The position numbers were made by a program, and so were the translations under genes. The notes below the pieces were generated by a model. That model ran no database searches. It saw nothing but the letters and a program-made list of their open reading frames with translations, and was not told the DNA's origin. Source: an uncultured Clostridium sp. (GTDB lineage Bacteria > Bacillota > Clostridia > Clostridiales > Clostridiaceae). From it: 64,000 bases of DNA. The DNA lies in assembly GCF_934754925.1 (NCBI RefSeq), contig NZ_CAKVJA010000002.1, positions 62,001-126,000 on the forward strand. Direction: 5' to 3'. Positions 25,002 through 34,453 of the stretch are shown in pieces (position 1 is the stretch's first letter; each line of letters starts with the position of its first letter).

Positions 25002-25748
25002 ATGAAAATGAATATGATAGCAATATTAGTGACTATAATAATCTTAATATTTTTATTAAGAAGATATGAAATACGAATAAAGGGGTATTTAGGAGAATGG
25101 TATGTAAGTAAAAAATTAAATAAGTTAAATAAAAGAAAATATAAAGTAATAAATAATTTATTATTAAAAACAATTAAAGGAAGCACTCAAATAGATCATA
25201 TAGTAATATCTAGATATGGTATATTTGTAATAGAAACAAAGAATTATAAGGGAATAATTAAAGGAAATGAATATGATGATAATTGGTATCAAATACTATT
25301 TAATAATAAAGAGACATTACGAAATCCTATAAAACAAAATAATGGACATATAAAAGTAATAAAAGATATTATTCCAAGTATTAAGTATAAAAATATAAAT
25401 TCCATTATTTTATTTACTAAAAGAGCTAAATTAAAAGTAAATACTGAAACTATAGTTACATACTGTAATAGAGTAAATAAAATAATAAAAAAATATAAAA
25501 ATAAACAATTTACACAAGAGGAAGTAAATTATATCTATGAAAGGCTAAAGGAATTAAATGTTGATTCTTTTAAGGAAAGAAAAAGTCATATAAAAAATGT
25601 AAATAGAAATATAAAGAATGTAGAAAAGAGCTTAAAGCGAAATAGATGTCCAAGATGTGGAGGTAAGTTAAAGAAAAAGAGAGGGAGGTATGGAAGGTTT
25701 AAGGGATGTAAGAACTATCCTCAGTGTACATTTAAAATGAACTTATAA
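25002..25748 (+). CDS. NERD-domain protein with N-terminal membrane helix and C-terminal zinc ribbon
   Basis: This 248-residue protein has a short hydrophobic N-terminal helix (about residues 4-20). A nuclease-related NERD domain follows, with STQIDHIVISRYGIFVIETK carrying the D and ExK residues. The C-terminus is a topoisomerase-type zinc ribbon: CPRCGGKLKKKRGRYG, then CKNYPQC. Such proteins are thought to act on nucleic acid, but their function is not established. The start has a modest AAGGA site. RNase Z follows 33 bases later. Confidence 0.82.
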   Translation: MKMNMIAILVTIIILIFLLRRYEIRIKGYLGEWYVSKKLNKLNKRKYKVINNLLLKTIKGSTQIDHIVISRYGIFVIETKNYKGIIKGNEYDDNWYQILFNNKETLRNPIKQNNGHIKVIKDIIPSIKYKNINSIILFTKRAKLKVNTETIVTYCNRVNKIIKKYKNKQFTQEEVNYIYERLKELNVDSFKERKSHIKNVNRNIKNVEKSLKRNRCPRCGGKLKKKRGRYGRFKGCKNYPQCTFKMNL

Positions 25749-25781
25749 TTTATGAAGTAAAGTAGAAAGTTGGTGATAGTA

Positions 25782-26723
25782 ATGGTTGATTTATGTTTAT
25801 TAGGTTGTGGAGGTGGAATGCCAATGCCCTTTAGAAATCTATCTTCTAGCCTTTTAAATTTTAAGGGAAGAAAAATACTTGTAGATTGTGGAGAAGGAAC
25901 TCAAGTTTCGATGAGAATGGTAGGTTGGGGATTTAAGTCTATAGATGTTATTTGTATAACTCATTGTCACGGAGATCATATTGTTGGACTTCCAGGACTT
26001 TTATCTACTATAGGTAATAGTGGTAGAATAGAGCCCTTAACAATAATAGGGCCGGAAGGAATTACAGAAGTAATAAATGGCTTAAGAGTTATTGCACAAT
26101 ATTTACCATATGAGGTTGATATAATTGAGAATCCAAAAGAAGTAAATTTAAATGTAAGTAAAGAAAGACTGGAAGTGGTAAATGAAAGTGGACAAATAAG
26201 ATTAAGTACTTTAGAGGTAGATCACTCATCTCCATGTTTAGGATTTAGCTTTTATTTTAAGCGTGATAGAAAGTTTTCATTAGAAAAGGCTGAAGAGAAT
26301 AATGTTCCTAAAGTTTTGTGGAATAAGTTACAAAAGGGAAGTGAAGATATCATAATATATGAAGGTAAAGAATATAAAAAAGAAATGGTCCTTGGAGATG
26401 AACGAAAAGGAATAAAATTAAGTTTAATTACAGATAGTAGGCCACAAGATCAAATGATTAATTTTATAAAGGAAAGTGATTTATTTATTTGTGAAGGTAC
26501 ATATGGAAATAATGATGATATAGAAAAGGCTATTAAAAATAAGCATATGACATTTGCTGAAGCTGCAAGGCTTGCTAGTTATAGTAATTGTAAAGAACTA
26601 TTGTTAACTCATTTTACTCCAGCTATGTTGGAACCAAAATTATATGAAGATAATGCAAGAAATATTTTTGAAAATACAATAATAGGGGAAGATAGACTAA
26701 TAAAAAGTCTTAGTTTTACTTAA
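25782..26723 (+). CDS. rnz: Ribonuclease Z (ELAC-type metallo-beta-lactamase fold)
   Basis: RNase Z trims tRNA 3' ends. The 313-residue protein shows LGCGGGMPMPFRNLSS, the metal motif THCHGDHIVGLPGL, and later TDSRP and LLTHFTPAM with further metal-binding positions. I chose ATG 25782; upstream in-frame TTG/GTG codons overlap the weak GGTGA site. A terminator follows. Confidence 0.9.
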   Translation: MVDLCLLGCGGGMPMPFRNLSSSLLNFKGRKILVDCGEGTQVSMRMVGWGFKSIDVICITHCHGDHIVGLPGLLSTIGNSGRIEPLTIIGPEGITEVINGLRVIAQYLPYEVDIIENPKEVNLNVSKERLEVVNESGQIRLSTLEVDHSSPCLGFSFYFKRDRKFSLEKAEENNVPKVLWNKLQKGSEDIIIYEGKEYKKEMVLGDERKGIKLSLITDSRPQDQMINFIKESDLFICEGTYGNNDDIEKAIKNKHMTFAEAARLASYSNCKELLLTHFTPAMLEPKLYEDNARNIFENTIIGEDRLIKSLSFT

Positions 26724-26758
26724 AGAAACTTATTAATATTTAAAGTAAAACCTTTATT

Positions 26759-26796
26759 TATAAGCTAATAGTGTTATTATTAGCTTATAAATTTTA
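26759..26796 (+). terminator. Rho-independent terminator after rnz
   Basis: ATAAGCTAATA pairs with TATTAGCTTAT around a short loop and is followed by AAATTTTAAATT. Confidence 0.7.
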
Positions 26797-26842
26797 AATT
26801 AATATATTTATTTTTTTCAATGATTTACAATCTATTAATAGT

Positions 26843-26871
26843 GTTTCAGAAAAATAAATTTATGCTATAAT
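26843..26871 (+). promoter_or_regulatory. Promoter of polC (extended -10)
   Basis: TGCTATAAT (26863-26871) is an extended -10 with a weak GTTTCA -35. Its predicted start near 26878 rules out the TTG at 26879 as translation start. Confidence 0.55.
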
Positions 26872-26908
26872 GGTGTAGTTGAAAATTTTAATGGATGGGG
26901 GTACAAAA

Positions 26909-29900
26909 TTGAGTGACGATATTATAAAGAAGCTAACCCTTGAGATAAATAAATATGAAAGTTTAGAAGATAAAGAACTTAAAATTATAAAGTTCCAACT
27001 TTTAAGAAAAAGTATGATTTTAAAGGTTGTTTTAAGAGGAAAAGAAAAATTGGCTCATGAAGAAGAGGAGCTAATTAAAAAAATTATTTGTAAAACTTTA
27101 ATGATAAGAATTACTGTAGAAATAGTTTTTTATAGAGACGCTTCAGATATTACATTAGAAGAGGTAATACAAAATCATTGGATTGAATGTATTTCTGAAA
27201 CAATTAAAAAGACACCATTATGCAAAAGTCTTTTATTGAATTGTAGAAAAGAAGTTAATGAAAATAAAGTATCTATATTTAATGGATATGATAAATTAAC
27301 AGAACATCTAAGAGGTAAAGGTGGCGAAAAGAATTTAGAAGATACAGTTAAAGCTATGTTCGGTATATCTTGTAGATTTGAAATAAAGTATGATCCAGCC
27401 ATGGAAGTAGTAATAGATTATGCAGCAAGGGAAAAGGAAGAAAAAGAACTATTAAATAAAGCTATGCAGGCTAGAGTTCAAGAAATGAGCAAAGCTCCAA
27501 GTGCTGTAAGTAAGCCAGTAGAGAAAAAGCCAGTTGAAAAGAAACAATATGAAAAGAGAGAAAATAGTTATAAGAGAGAACCAAAGGCTGAAAATGCTAT
27601 TTATGGTAGAAATATTTCAATTGAAGCTACTCCAATAAATGAAATAAATGAAAGATCAGGATATGTTGCGGTTTTAGGAGATGTATTTAAAGTTGATACT
27701 ATGGAAACTAAAACAGGCAAGATAATTTTAACATTCTATATTACTGATTATACTAGCTCTATAACAGTTAAATGCTTCTTAAAACCTCAGGAAAAAGATG
27801 AGGTTCTTGATAATGTTAAAAAGGGTCTTTACTGTAAGGTTAGAGGTGAAGCCGTATATGATACTTATCAAAGAGAAGTAGTTATTATGGGTAGAGATAT
27901 CTTAAAGATGAAAAAGATGGAAAAGATGGATGGAGCTGAAGAAAAAAGAGTTGAGCTTCACTGCCATACTACAATGAGTGCAATGGATGGTGTTACACCA
28001 GTTTCGAAAATTGTAGAGAGAGCAGCAAAGTGGGGTCATCCAGCTATAGCTATTACAGATCATGGTGGAGTTCAAGCATTCCCAGATGCGCAAATTGCAG
28101 CTAAAAAGAATAAAATAAAAGTTATTTATGGAGTAGAGGGATATTTAGTAGATGATGGCGTGCCATTAGCTTTAAATGAAAAAGGGCAAAACTTAGATGA
28201 TACTTATGTTGTATTTGACTTAGAAACAACAGGATTTTCATCTAAAAATGATAAGATAATTGAAATAGGAGCAGTTAAAATTCAAAATGGAGTTATTGTA
28301 GATAACTTTAGTGAATTTGTAAATCCAAGAAGGCCGATACCATATAAGATAACTGAGCTTACAGGAATTAATGATGATATGGTGAAAGATGCACAATCTA
28401 TAGAAGATGTATTACCTAGATTTTTAGAATTTATAGGAGATTCAGTTGTAGTTGCTCATAATGCAAGTTTTGACTGTAGTTTTATATCTAAAAATTGTAA
28501 TGATTTAGGATTAGCATTTGAACCAACTATAGTAGATACAGTTCCAGTGTGTAGATTCCTGTATCCTGAATTGAAATCTGTGAAATTAAATATTGTTGCA
28601 AAACACTTAGGTGTTAAGTTAGAAAGCCATCATAGGGCTGTAGATGATGCTAAAGCAACAGCTGATATTTTAGTTGAATGTTTTAAAAAAATTAAAGAAG
28701 AATTAGAAGTAGAAACTTTAAAAGAATTAAATAAAGTATTTTTAGAAAAAGTTGATATTAAAAAATTACCAACTTATCACATAATAATTTTAGCAAAAAC
28801 ACAAGCTGGAATTAGAAATTTATATAAGCTTGTATCAGAAGCACATATAGATAATTTCTTTAGAAGGCCAAGAACTAAAAAATCTAGACTTATGGAAATG
28901 AGAGAAGGGCTTATAATTGGAGGAGCTTGTGAAGCAGGAGAAATTTATAGGTCTGTAGTTGGTGGTAAAAGTGATGAAGAAATAAAAGAGATAATGAGTT
29001 TTTATGATTATGTAGAAATTCAACCTATTGCTAATAATGCATATATGATTGAAAAAGGTTCAGTAAAGGATGAAGATGAACTTAAGGATATTAATAGAAA
29101 AATTTATGACTTAGCAAAGGAAATTAATAAACCTACTGTAGCAACTTGTGATGTTCATTTTCTAGATCCACATGATGAGGCATTTAGAAGAATAATTATG
29201 GCTGGACAAGGATTTGGCGATGCAGATAATCAACCACCGCTTTATTTAAGAACTACAGAAGAGATGTTAAAGGAGTTTGCTTATTTAGGAAATGATATTG
29301 CTAAAGAAGTAGTTATTAAAAACCCACAAGCAATAGCAGATTCTGTAGAAGAAAATTTAAAACCTATTCCTGATGAAACTTACCCACCTAAAATTGAGGG
29401 TGCAGATGATGATATTAGAAATATGACAATGAATAAGGTTCATTCTATATATGGAGATCCACTTCCTGAGGTAGTACAAAAGAGATTAGATAAAGAGTTA
29501 AATTCTATTATAAATAATGGGTATGCTGTACTTTATCTAATTGCACAAAAGCTAGTTGCAAAATCTTATTCAGATGGATATTTAGTAGGTTCAAGAGGAT
29601 CAGTTGGTTCATCTTTCGTTGCAACCATGTCAGATATAACAGAGGTTAATGGATTGCCTCCACATTATGTATGTCCTAAATGTAAAAAATCACATTTCTT
29701 CTTAGATGGTTCAGTAAGTTCAGGAGCCGATTTAGAAGATAAGGATTGTCCAGATTGTGGTGTGCCTTATATAAAAGATGGCCATGATATCCCTTTCGAA
29801 ACTTTCTTAGGATTTGAGGGAGATAAGGAACCGGATATAGATTTAAACTTCTCTGGAGATAACCAAGGTGATATTCATAAATATACAGAAGTTTTATTCG

Positions 29901-31255
29901 GAAAAGGTTACGTATTTAAAGCAGGAACAATAGGTACGGTTGCAGAAAAAACGGCTTATGGATTTGTTAAGAAATATTTAGATCAAAAAGGGATAATTAC
30001 ATCACAAGCAGAGATTGAAAGATTAACTATTGGATGTACAGGTATTAAAAGAACAACTGGGCAGCATCCAGGTGGAATTATGGTTGTACCTAATTATACA
30101 GATGTTTATAATTTTACACCAATCCAAAGACCAGCAGATGATTCAACATCAGATGTAACAACTACACATTTTGATTACCATTCTATTTCAGGAAGACTAT
30201 TAAAGCTTGATATACTTGGTCACGACGATCCCACAGTACTTAGAATGCTTCAAGATATAACAGGTTTAGATCCAAAAACTATACCTCTTAATGATAAAAA
30301 GGTACTGTCTTTATTTACATCGCCAGAAGCTTTAGGTGTTACAAAGGAAGAACTAGAATGTGAAGTTGGTTCTTATGGTTTGCCAGAGTTTGGAACGAAA
30401 TTCGTTCGTCAAATGCTTGTAGATACACAACCACAAACTTTTTCAGACTTAGTTAGAATATCAGGACTTTCTCATGGTACTGACGTTTGGCTTAATAATG
30501 CTCAATATTTTATTAAGGAAGGATATACTACCTTAAGAGATTGTATTGCAACAAGAGACGATATTATGGTTTACCTTATGTATAAGGGTGTTGAACCCAA
30601 AACAGCATTTACAATAATGGAAAGTGTAAGAAAAGGTAAGGGCTTAACAGAAGATTTTGAGAAGACAATGAAAGAAAATAATGTTGAAGATTGGTATATA
30701 GAAAGTTGTAAGAGAATCAAGTATATGTTCCCTAAGGGGCATGCCGTTGCTTATGTTATGATGGCTGTTAGAGTTGCCTATTACAAGGTATATTATCCAC
30801 TTGCATATTATGCAACTTACTTTACAGTAAGAGGTGCTGATGACTTTGATGCAGATTTAATTTGTAGAGGAGAAACTGCAGTTCATGCAAAACTTCAAGA
30901 GTTATATGCTCTTGGTAATCAAGCTACCGTAAAAGATAAAGGGTTAATTACTGTTTTAGAACTTTCTTTTGAAATGTATAAAAGAGGATTTAAAATGCTT
31001 AAAGTAGATTTATATAAATCAGATGCAACTAAATTCTTAATAGTAGATAATGCATTAAGACCACCTTTAAGTTCATTACAGGGAGTGGGAGTAAATGCAG
31101 CTAAATCAATTGCAGAAGCGAGAAAAGATGGAGAATTTATTTCAAAGGAAGATTTAAGACTGAGATCAAAAGTATCAAAAACTGTAATTGAGACTTTAAG
31201 TAATCATGGTTGTTTAGAAGGTATGTCAGAAACAAACCAATTATCATTATTTTAA
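26909..31255 (+). CDS. polC: DNA polymerase III alpha subunit PolC (Gram-positive type)
   Basis: PolC is the replicative polymerase of low-GC Gram-positives. The 1448-residue protein has an N-terminal domain, an OB fold (about 225-330), a PHP domain starting at HCHTTMSAMDG (about residue 351), and an inserted DnaQ-like exonuclease with FDLETTGF (Asp437). The polymerase catalytic motif is PDIDLNFSGD (Asp976, Asp978), with a zinc-binding CPKCKKS just before it. It ends NQLSLF, a beta-clamp binding motif. I chose TTG 26909, 8 bases after GATGGGGG. It has its own promoter and terminator. Confidence 0.97.
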   Translation: MSDDIIKKLTLEINKYESLEDKELKIIKFQLLRKSMILKVVLRGKEKLAHEEEELIKKIICKTLMIRITVEIVFYRDASDITLEEVIQNHWIECISETIKKTPLCKSLLLNCRKEVNENKVSIFNGYDKLTEHLRGKGGEKNLEDTVKAMFGISCRFEIKYDPAMEVVIDYAAREKEEKELLNKAMQARVQEMSKAPSAVSKPVEKKPVEKKQYEKRENSYKREPKAENAIYGRNISIEATPINEINERSGYVAVLGDVFKVDTMETKTGKIILTFYITDYTSSITVKCFLKPQEKDEVLDNVKKGLYCKVRGEAVYDTYQREVVIMGRDILKMKKMEKMDGAEEKRVELHCHTTMSAMDGVTPVSKIVERAAKWGHPAIAITDHGGVQAFPDAQIAAKKNKIKVIYGVEGYLVDDGVPLALNEKGQNLDDTYVVFDLETTGFSSKNDKIIEIGAVKIQNGVIVDNFSEFVNPRRPIPYKITELTGINDDMVKDAQSIEDVLPRFLEFIGDSVVVAHNASFDCSFISKNCNDLGLAFEPTIVDTVPVCRFLYPELKSVKLNIVAKHLGVKLESHHRAVDDAKATADILVECFKKIKEELEVETLKELNKVFLEKVDIKKLPTYHIIILAKTQAGIRNLYKLVSEAHIDNFFRRPRTKKSRLMEMREGLIIGGACEAGEIYRSVVGGKSDEEIKEIMSFYDYVEIQPIANNAYMIEKGSVKDEDELKDINRKIYDLAKEINKPTVATCDVHFLDPHDEAFRRIIMAGQGFGDADNQPPLYLRTTEEMLKEFAYLGNDIAKEVVIKNPQAIADSVEENLKPIPDETYPPKIEGADDDIRNMTMNKVHSIYGDPLPEVVQKRLDKELNSIINNGYAVLYLIAQKLVAKSYSDGYLVGSRGSVGSSFVATMSDITEVNGLPPHYVCPKCKKSHFFLDGSVSSGADLEDKDCPDCGVPYIKDGHDIPFETFLGFEGDKEPDIDLNFSGDNQGDIHKYTEVLFGKGYVFKAGTIGTVAEKTAYGFVKKYLDQKGIITSQAEIERLTIGCTGIKRTTGQHPGGIMVVPNYTDVYNFTPIQRPADDSTSDVTTTHFDYHSISGRLLKLDILGHDDPTVLRMLQDITGLDPKTIPLNDKKVLSLFTSPEALGVTKEELECEVGSYGLPEFGTKFVRQMLVDTQPQTFSDLVRISGLSHGTDVWLNNAQYFIKEGYTTLRDCIATRDDIMVYLMYKGVEPKTAFTIMESVRKGKGLTEDFEKTMKENNVEDWYIESCKRIKYMFPKGHAVAYVMMAVRVAYYKVYYPLAYYATYFTVRGADDFDADLICRGETAVHAKLQELYALGNQATVKDKGLITVLELSFEMYKRGFKMLKVDLYKSDATKFLIVDNALRPPLSSLQGVGVNAAKSIAEARKDGEFISKEDLRLRSKVSKTVIETLSNHGCLEGMSETNQLSLF

Positions 31256-31268
31256 AGTAGACTTTTAA

Positions 31269-31302
31269 AAGGACTAACTATTAGTAGTTAGTTCTTTTTT
31301 TA
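31269..31302 (+). terminator. Rho-independent terminator after polC
   Basis: The 11-bp stem 31270-31280 / 31285-31295 with a TTAG loop is followed by seven T. Confidence 0.9.
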
Positions 31303-31347
31303 ATATGGTGTATAATTAAGTAAATGGAAAAAATAGGGAGGGTAATT

Positions 31348-32259
31348 ATGGAGTTAAGAGTAATAACAAATAAGGTAATATCTTTATTTCTAATAATGAT
31401 TATAGGGGTATATGGAAGCAAAAGAAAAATAATAACGTCAGACATAAATAAAGGATTAACTAATATATTGTTAGAAATTACTTTGCCTTGCTTAGTTATT
31501 TCATCATTTATATTTGATATGGATGAAAATTTAAAAAATAATATTATAAAATCTTTTATTTATAGTCCTTCAGTATTAATAATTACAATATTAGTTTCTT
31601 ATATTGTATTGTTACCAATTAAATCAGATAAGAAAGTTATAATGCAATTTGCAAATGTTTTTTCAAATTGTGGCTTTATAGGATTCCCAATAATTTATAG
31701 TATTTTTGGTTCAGAAGGCGTTATATATGCATCTATTTTTAATATGTTTTTTACAATAGCATTATGGACTTATGGAATTATATTGTTCAATGGAAATATA
31801 GAAAAAAAAGATTTTAAAAAGGTTTTTTTTAATCCATCTATTATAGCAGTTATAATTGGATTAATAATAATGGTTTTTAATATTAGTATTCCAGAAGCGT
31901 TATATTCAACTTTGGATTTAGTAGGAGAGATAACTTCACCATTATCAATGATAATAATAGGAGTTATATTAGGAAGTAGTAATATATTTAATTATTTAAA
32001 GGACTATACCATATACTATAGTAGTATTTTAAAATTAATAGTATTACCAGTTATTTTGATTATTATTTCAAAAATAATAAATGATAATTCTATAGTAATT
32101 AAAACACTAATAATTATTACAGCAATGCCAGCAGCTGCAATGACATCAATCTTAGCAGAAAAGTATGATAAGGAGAAGGAATACTCCGCTGTTATTATCT
32201 TTATTACAACTTTATTTTCTTTAATAACATTTCCACTTTTACTTAAATTTATATTATAA
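31348..32259 (+). CDS. AEC family auxin-efflux-carrier-like permease
   Basis: This 303-residue membrane protein has about ten hydrophobic segments and the AEC-type pattern: an N-terminal MIIGVYGSKRKIITSD, NCGFIGFPI in the middle, and ITAMPAAAMTSILAEKYD near the C-terminus. Bacterial AEC proteins export malate and other organic acids; the substrate here is unknown. I chose ATG 31348 after GGGAGGG; an ATG at 31324 lacks a site. Confidence 0.87.
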   Translation: MELRVITNKVISLFLIMIIGVYGSKRKIITSDINKGLTNILLEITLPCLVISSFIFDMDENLKNNIIKSFIYSPSVLIITILVSYIVLLPIKSDKKVIMQFANVFSNCGFIGFPIIYSIFGSEGVIYASIFNMFFTIALWTYGIILFNGNIEKKDFKKVFFNPSIIAVIIGLIIMVFNISIPEALYSTLDLVGEITSPLSMIIIGVILGSSNIFNYLKDYTIYYSSILKLIVLPVILIIISKIINDNSIVIKTLIIITAMPAAAMTSILAEKYDKEKEYSAVIIFITTLFSLITFPLLLKFIL

Positions 32260-32333
32260 ATAAAATAAACATACGAACAATTATTATAAAAGTAACATAA
32301 AATATATCTAAGTAAGTATTAAAGGAGATTAAG

Positions 32334-33137
32334 GTGAGCTATAATTCAATTTATGATATTGTTGGATTTAATAATGAAGTAAATAGACTTGAAATTCAGG
32401 CTAAATTAGGATGGGAAAAGGAATTTAGAACATTGAAATGGTTAGGCCTTAAAGATGGAATGAGAATATTAGATGTCGGTTCAGGTACAGGAGTATATAC
32501 TCAATTATTATTAGAAAATTTACCACATAGCTCAGTAACTGCCTTAGAAGTTGATAGGAGATTATTTAATATATCTAAAGAGCGTTTAAGTGAATATGAG
32601 GGAAATAGACTAAAGTTTAAGTTTGGTTCTATAAAAAATAGTGGACTTAAAGAAAATAGTTATGATTTTATAGTTTGTAGATTCGTATTTCAACACCTAG
32701 AAAGCCCTATTGAAGCAACTCGTGAGATATATAGATTATTAAAACCAGGAGGGATAGTTGCAATAATAGATTCTGATAGAGGAATGTACGGAGTAAGTGA
32801 TCCAGATATGCTATTTAAAAGTGGTAGAGGATTTATTAGTCAAATAGAAAAAAGGGTTGGTTGGAATAGAGAAATTGGACGTAAACTTATTAAAATATTA
32901 AAATATACAGGATTCGAAAAATTAGATTTTGAAGCAGTAACTGTCCACAGTGACTTAGTTGGGATAAAAAATATTCTTGGAGATAATAAATTACCACCAG
33001 AGATAATTAGAATGATTAGCAGAACTAATCCAAGGTTAGCTAAAATTATGAGAATTTGTAGTGATAGTTCTGAAAGAGAAAAGTGTACAATAATATTTTT
33101 AAATTTAATAGCAAAAGGGCAAAAACCTATTAATTAA
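32334..33137 (+). CDS. SAM-dependent class I methyltransferase
   Basis: This 267-residue protein has the SAM motif I ILDVGSGTGVYTQLLLENLP, an acidic VTALEVDRR strand end, and RLLKPGGIVAIIDSD after motif III. The family resembles UbiE/Methyltransf_11 enzymes. The substrate is unknown. The start is GTG 32334 with AAAGGAG upstream. It is monocistronic, between AEC and a bidirectional terminator. Confidence 0.85.
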   Translation: MSYNSIYDIVGFNNEVNRLEIQAKLGWEKEFRTLKWLGLKDGMRILDVGSGTGVYTQLLLENLPHSSVTALEVDRRLFNISKERLSEYEGNRLKFKFGSIKNSGLKENSYDFIVCRFVFQHLESPIEATREIYRLLKPGGIVAIIDSDRGMYGVSDPDMLFKSGRGFISQIEKRVGWNREIGRKLIKILKYTGFEKLDFEAVTVHSDLVGIKNILGDNKLPPEIIRMISRTNPRLAKIMRICSDSSEREKCTIIFLNLIAKGQKPIN

Positions 33138-33145
33138 CATATAAA

Positions 33146-33176
33146 ATAAAAAGGGTCATAAAGACCCTTTTTATTT
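33146..33176. terminator. Bidirectional terminator
   Basis: AAAAGGGTC pairs with GACCCTTTT and is flanked by A-rich and T-rich tracts on both sides. It serves the + methyltransferase gene and the - small lipoprotein gene. Confidence 0.85.
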
Positions 33177-33325
33177 TAGTTTTGCCACCATTTAATTGGT
33201 ATTCTTTTTGGTGTTGATGTAATATTGATTTTATTAATATTCTTAATATTCTCTGTATATAAGTTTAAAGAACTACAAGATAAAGTAACAAATATTAATG
33301 GAATAATAAATAAGTTTTTTTTCAT
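33176..33325 (-). CDS. Small putative lipoprotein (49 residues)
   Basis: A minus-strand ORF of 49 codons starts ATG 33325, with TTGGAGGT upstream at 9-base spacing. The N-terminus is MKKNLFIIPLIFVTLSCSS: a basic start, a hydrophobic stretch and a lipobox-like LSC with Cys17. This suggests a secreted or membrane-anchored lipoprotein. The rest is Asn/Lys-rich and ends IKWWQN. It stops at a bidirectional terminator. I do not recognise a family. Confidence 0.6.
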   Translation of the reverse strand: MKKNLFIIPLIFVTLSCSSLNLYTENIKNINKINITSTPKRIPIKWWQN

Positions 33326-33410
33326 ATGTTATTACCTCCAATAAAATAGCAATATTATGAATATTAATAATATTCCACATAATAAAATAATTATTTATAG
33401 TTATTAATTA

Positions 33411-33833
33411 TTATGTTCTAAAGTCAAATTTAGTTGAACATTTTTTACATGTAACAACTATGTTGCCTTTACCTCTTGGAAGTCTAAGTTTTTGTTTACA
33501 GTTAGGGCATTTAGTAATTTTATATTTACGATGCTGAGTATATTTAAATTTAATGTTTTCAAATATATAAGATAAATTATTTAAATCATATATAGGTAAA
33601 TCATAAGGAATAGATTTACCAAATTTCTTTAAAAACTTATTTGTATATGTATAGAAAACATTATATTCACTTTTCCTTTTATATATTTTTTTGGAAAATG
33701 CTCTATATACAGCATAAATTAAAATAAGTGTACCTAAAATTCTAGTATAATCAAAAATATTAAATATACAAGATATTAGAACTAATATTATTGATAATAA
33801 ATCAAATCCATAGCTACCTTTTAAAAAGTTCAT
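33411..33833 (-). CDS. Small membrane protein with C-terminal zinc ribbon
   Basis: This 140-residue protein has two closely spaced hydrophobic segments (about residues 12-45). A basic linker follows, then a zinc ribbon with CPNCKQKLRLPRGKGNI and CKKC. I chose the ATG at 33833 because TTTGGGGG precedes it; the longer ORF from 33911 runs back through that site. Proteins of this layout are common in Clostridia, but I know of no established function. Confidence 0.7.
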   Translation of the reverse strand: MNFLKGSYGFDLLSIILVLISCIFNIFDYTRILGTLILIYAVYRAFSKKIYKRKSEYNVFYTYTNKFLKKFGKSIPYDLPIYDLNNLSYIFENIKFKYTQHRKYKITKCPNCKQKLRLPRGKGNIVVTCKKCSTKFDFRT

Positions 33834-33967
33834 GTAATTACCCCCAAAGCAAAAAATATTAATATAATTTATTTTTAGAATAATTATAATATAAATTAAA
33901 AGGTTGTACAATTTATTTTACATTAATAAGTAATGAATAAAAAGTAAATAGTAGTATATAATATTAA

Positions 33968-34046
33968 TGTAATCATATAGTTACTAAGTAGCTAAAAGTG
34001 ATTATGGGGCGTTGCAATAAAAAATGCAACGTCTTTTATTTTTTTG
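33968..34046 (+). ncRNA. Candidate small RNA (orphan promoter plus terminator)
   Basis: TATAAT at 33957-33962 (weak -35) is followed by two hairpins. The first pairs TAATCA with TGATTA (33970-33975, 33999-34004), enclosing TAGTTAC / GTAGCTA. The second, 34008-34016 with 34025-34033, is a 9-bp terminator followed by TTTTATTTTTTT. No + strand gene lies between the methyltransferase terminator and this one, so the terminator needs its own transcript. Confidence 0.5.
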
Positions 34047-34133
34047 AAAGCACAATAAAAAAATATTTAATATTAATAAATATTTTGATGCAGTATTTTT
34101 ATTAAAGTATATATATTAGTCGATAATAAAAAA

Positions 34134-34397
34134 TTATAATTTAAAAATAATAATTATAGATATTAATTGCAATAAAAAAATAACTGGAAATCCTAACTTG
34201 AATTTTAAGTGCTTTGTTTTATGTCTAAAAGTATACATTCCAATTATTCCACCCATACTTCCACCTATTATAGCAAATAAAAAAAGAGTTTTTTCACTTA
34301 TTCTCCAATGATTTAATTTTGCTTTACGTTTATCTAACCACATAAGAATAAAAAGAAGTGAATTGATAAATAATATATAAGCGAATATAAATTTCAT
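34134..34397 (-). CDS. DUF1294 family membrane protein
   Basis: This 87-residue protein has three hydrophobic segments. The core DKRKAKLNHWRISEKTL, then GGSMGGIIGMYTFRHKTKH, is the classic DUF1294 pattern. I chose ATG 34397 with TAGGAGGT upstream. It is downstream of plsY, from which a terminator separates it. The function of the family is unknown. Confidence 0.85.
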   Translation of the reverse strand: MKFIFAYILFINSLLFILMWLDKRKAKLNHWRISEKTLFLFAIIGGSMGGIIGMYTFRHKTKHLKFKLGFPVIFLLQLISIIIIFKL

Positions 34398-34413
34398 AAA
34401 ACCTCCTAAATAA

Positions 34414-34445
34414 AAAAACACTGAATTATATTTTATCAGTGTTTA
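34414..34445 (-). terminator. Terminator of plsY (minus strand)
   Basis: On the minus strand AACACTGA pairs with TCAGTGTT and runs into TTTTTTATTT, just before the DUF1294 ribosome binding site. Confidence 0.8.
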
Positions 34446-34453
34446 GTTAAAGA

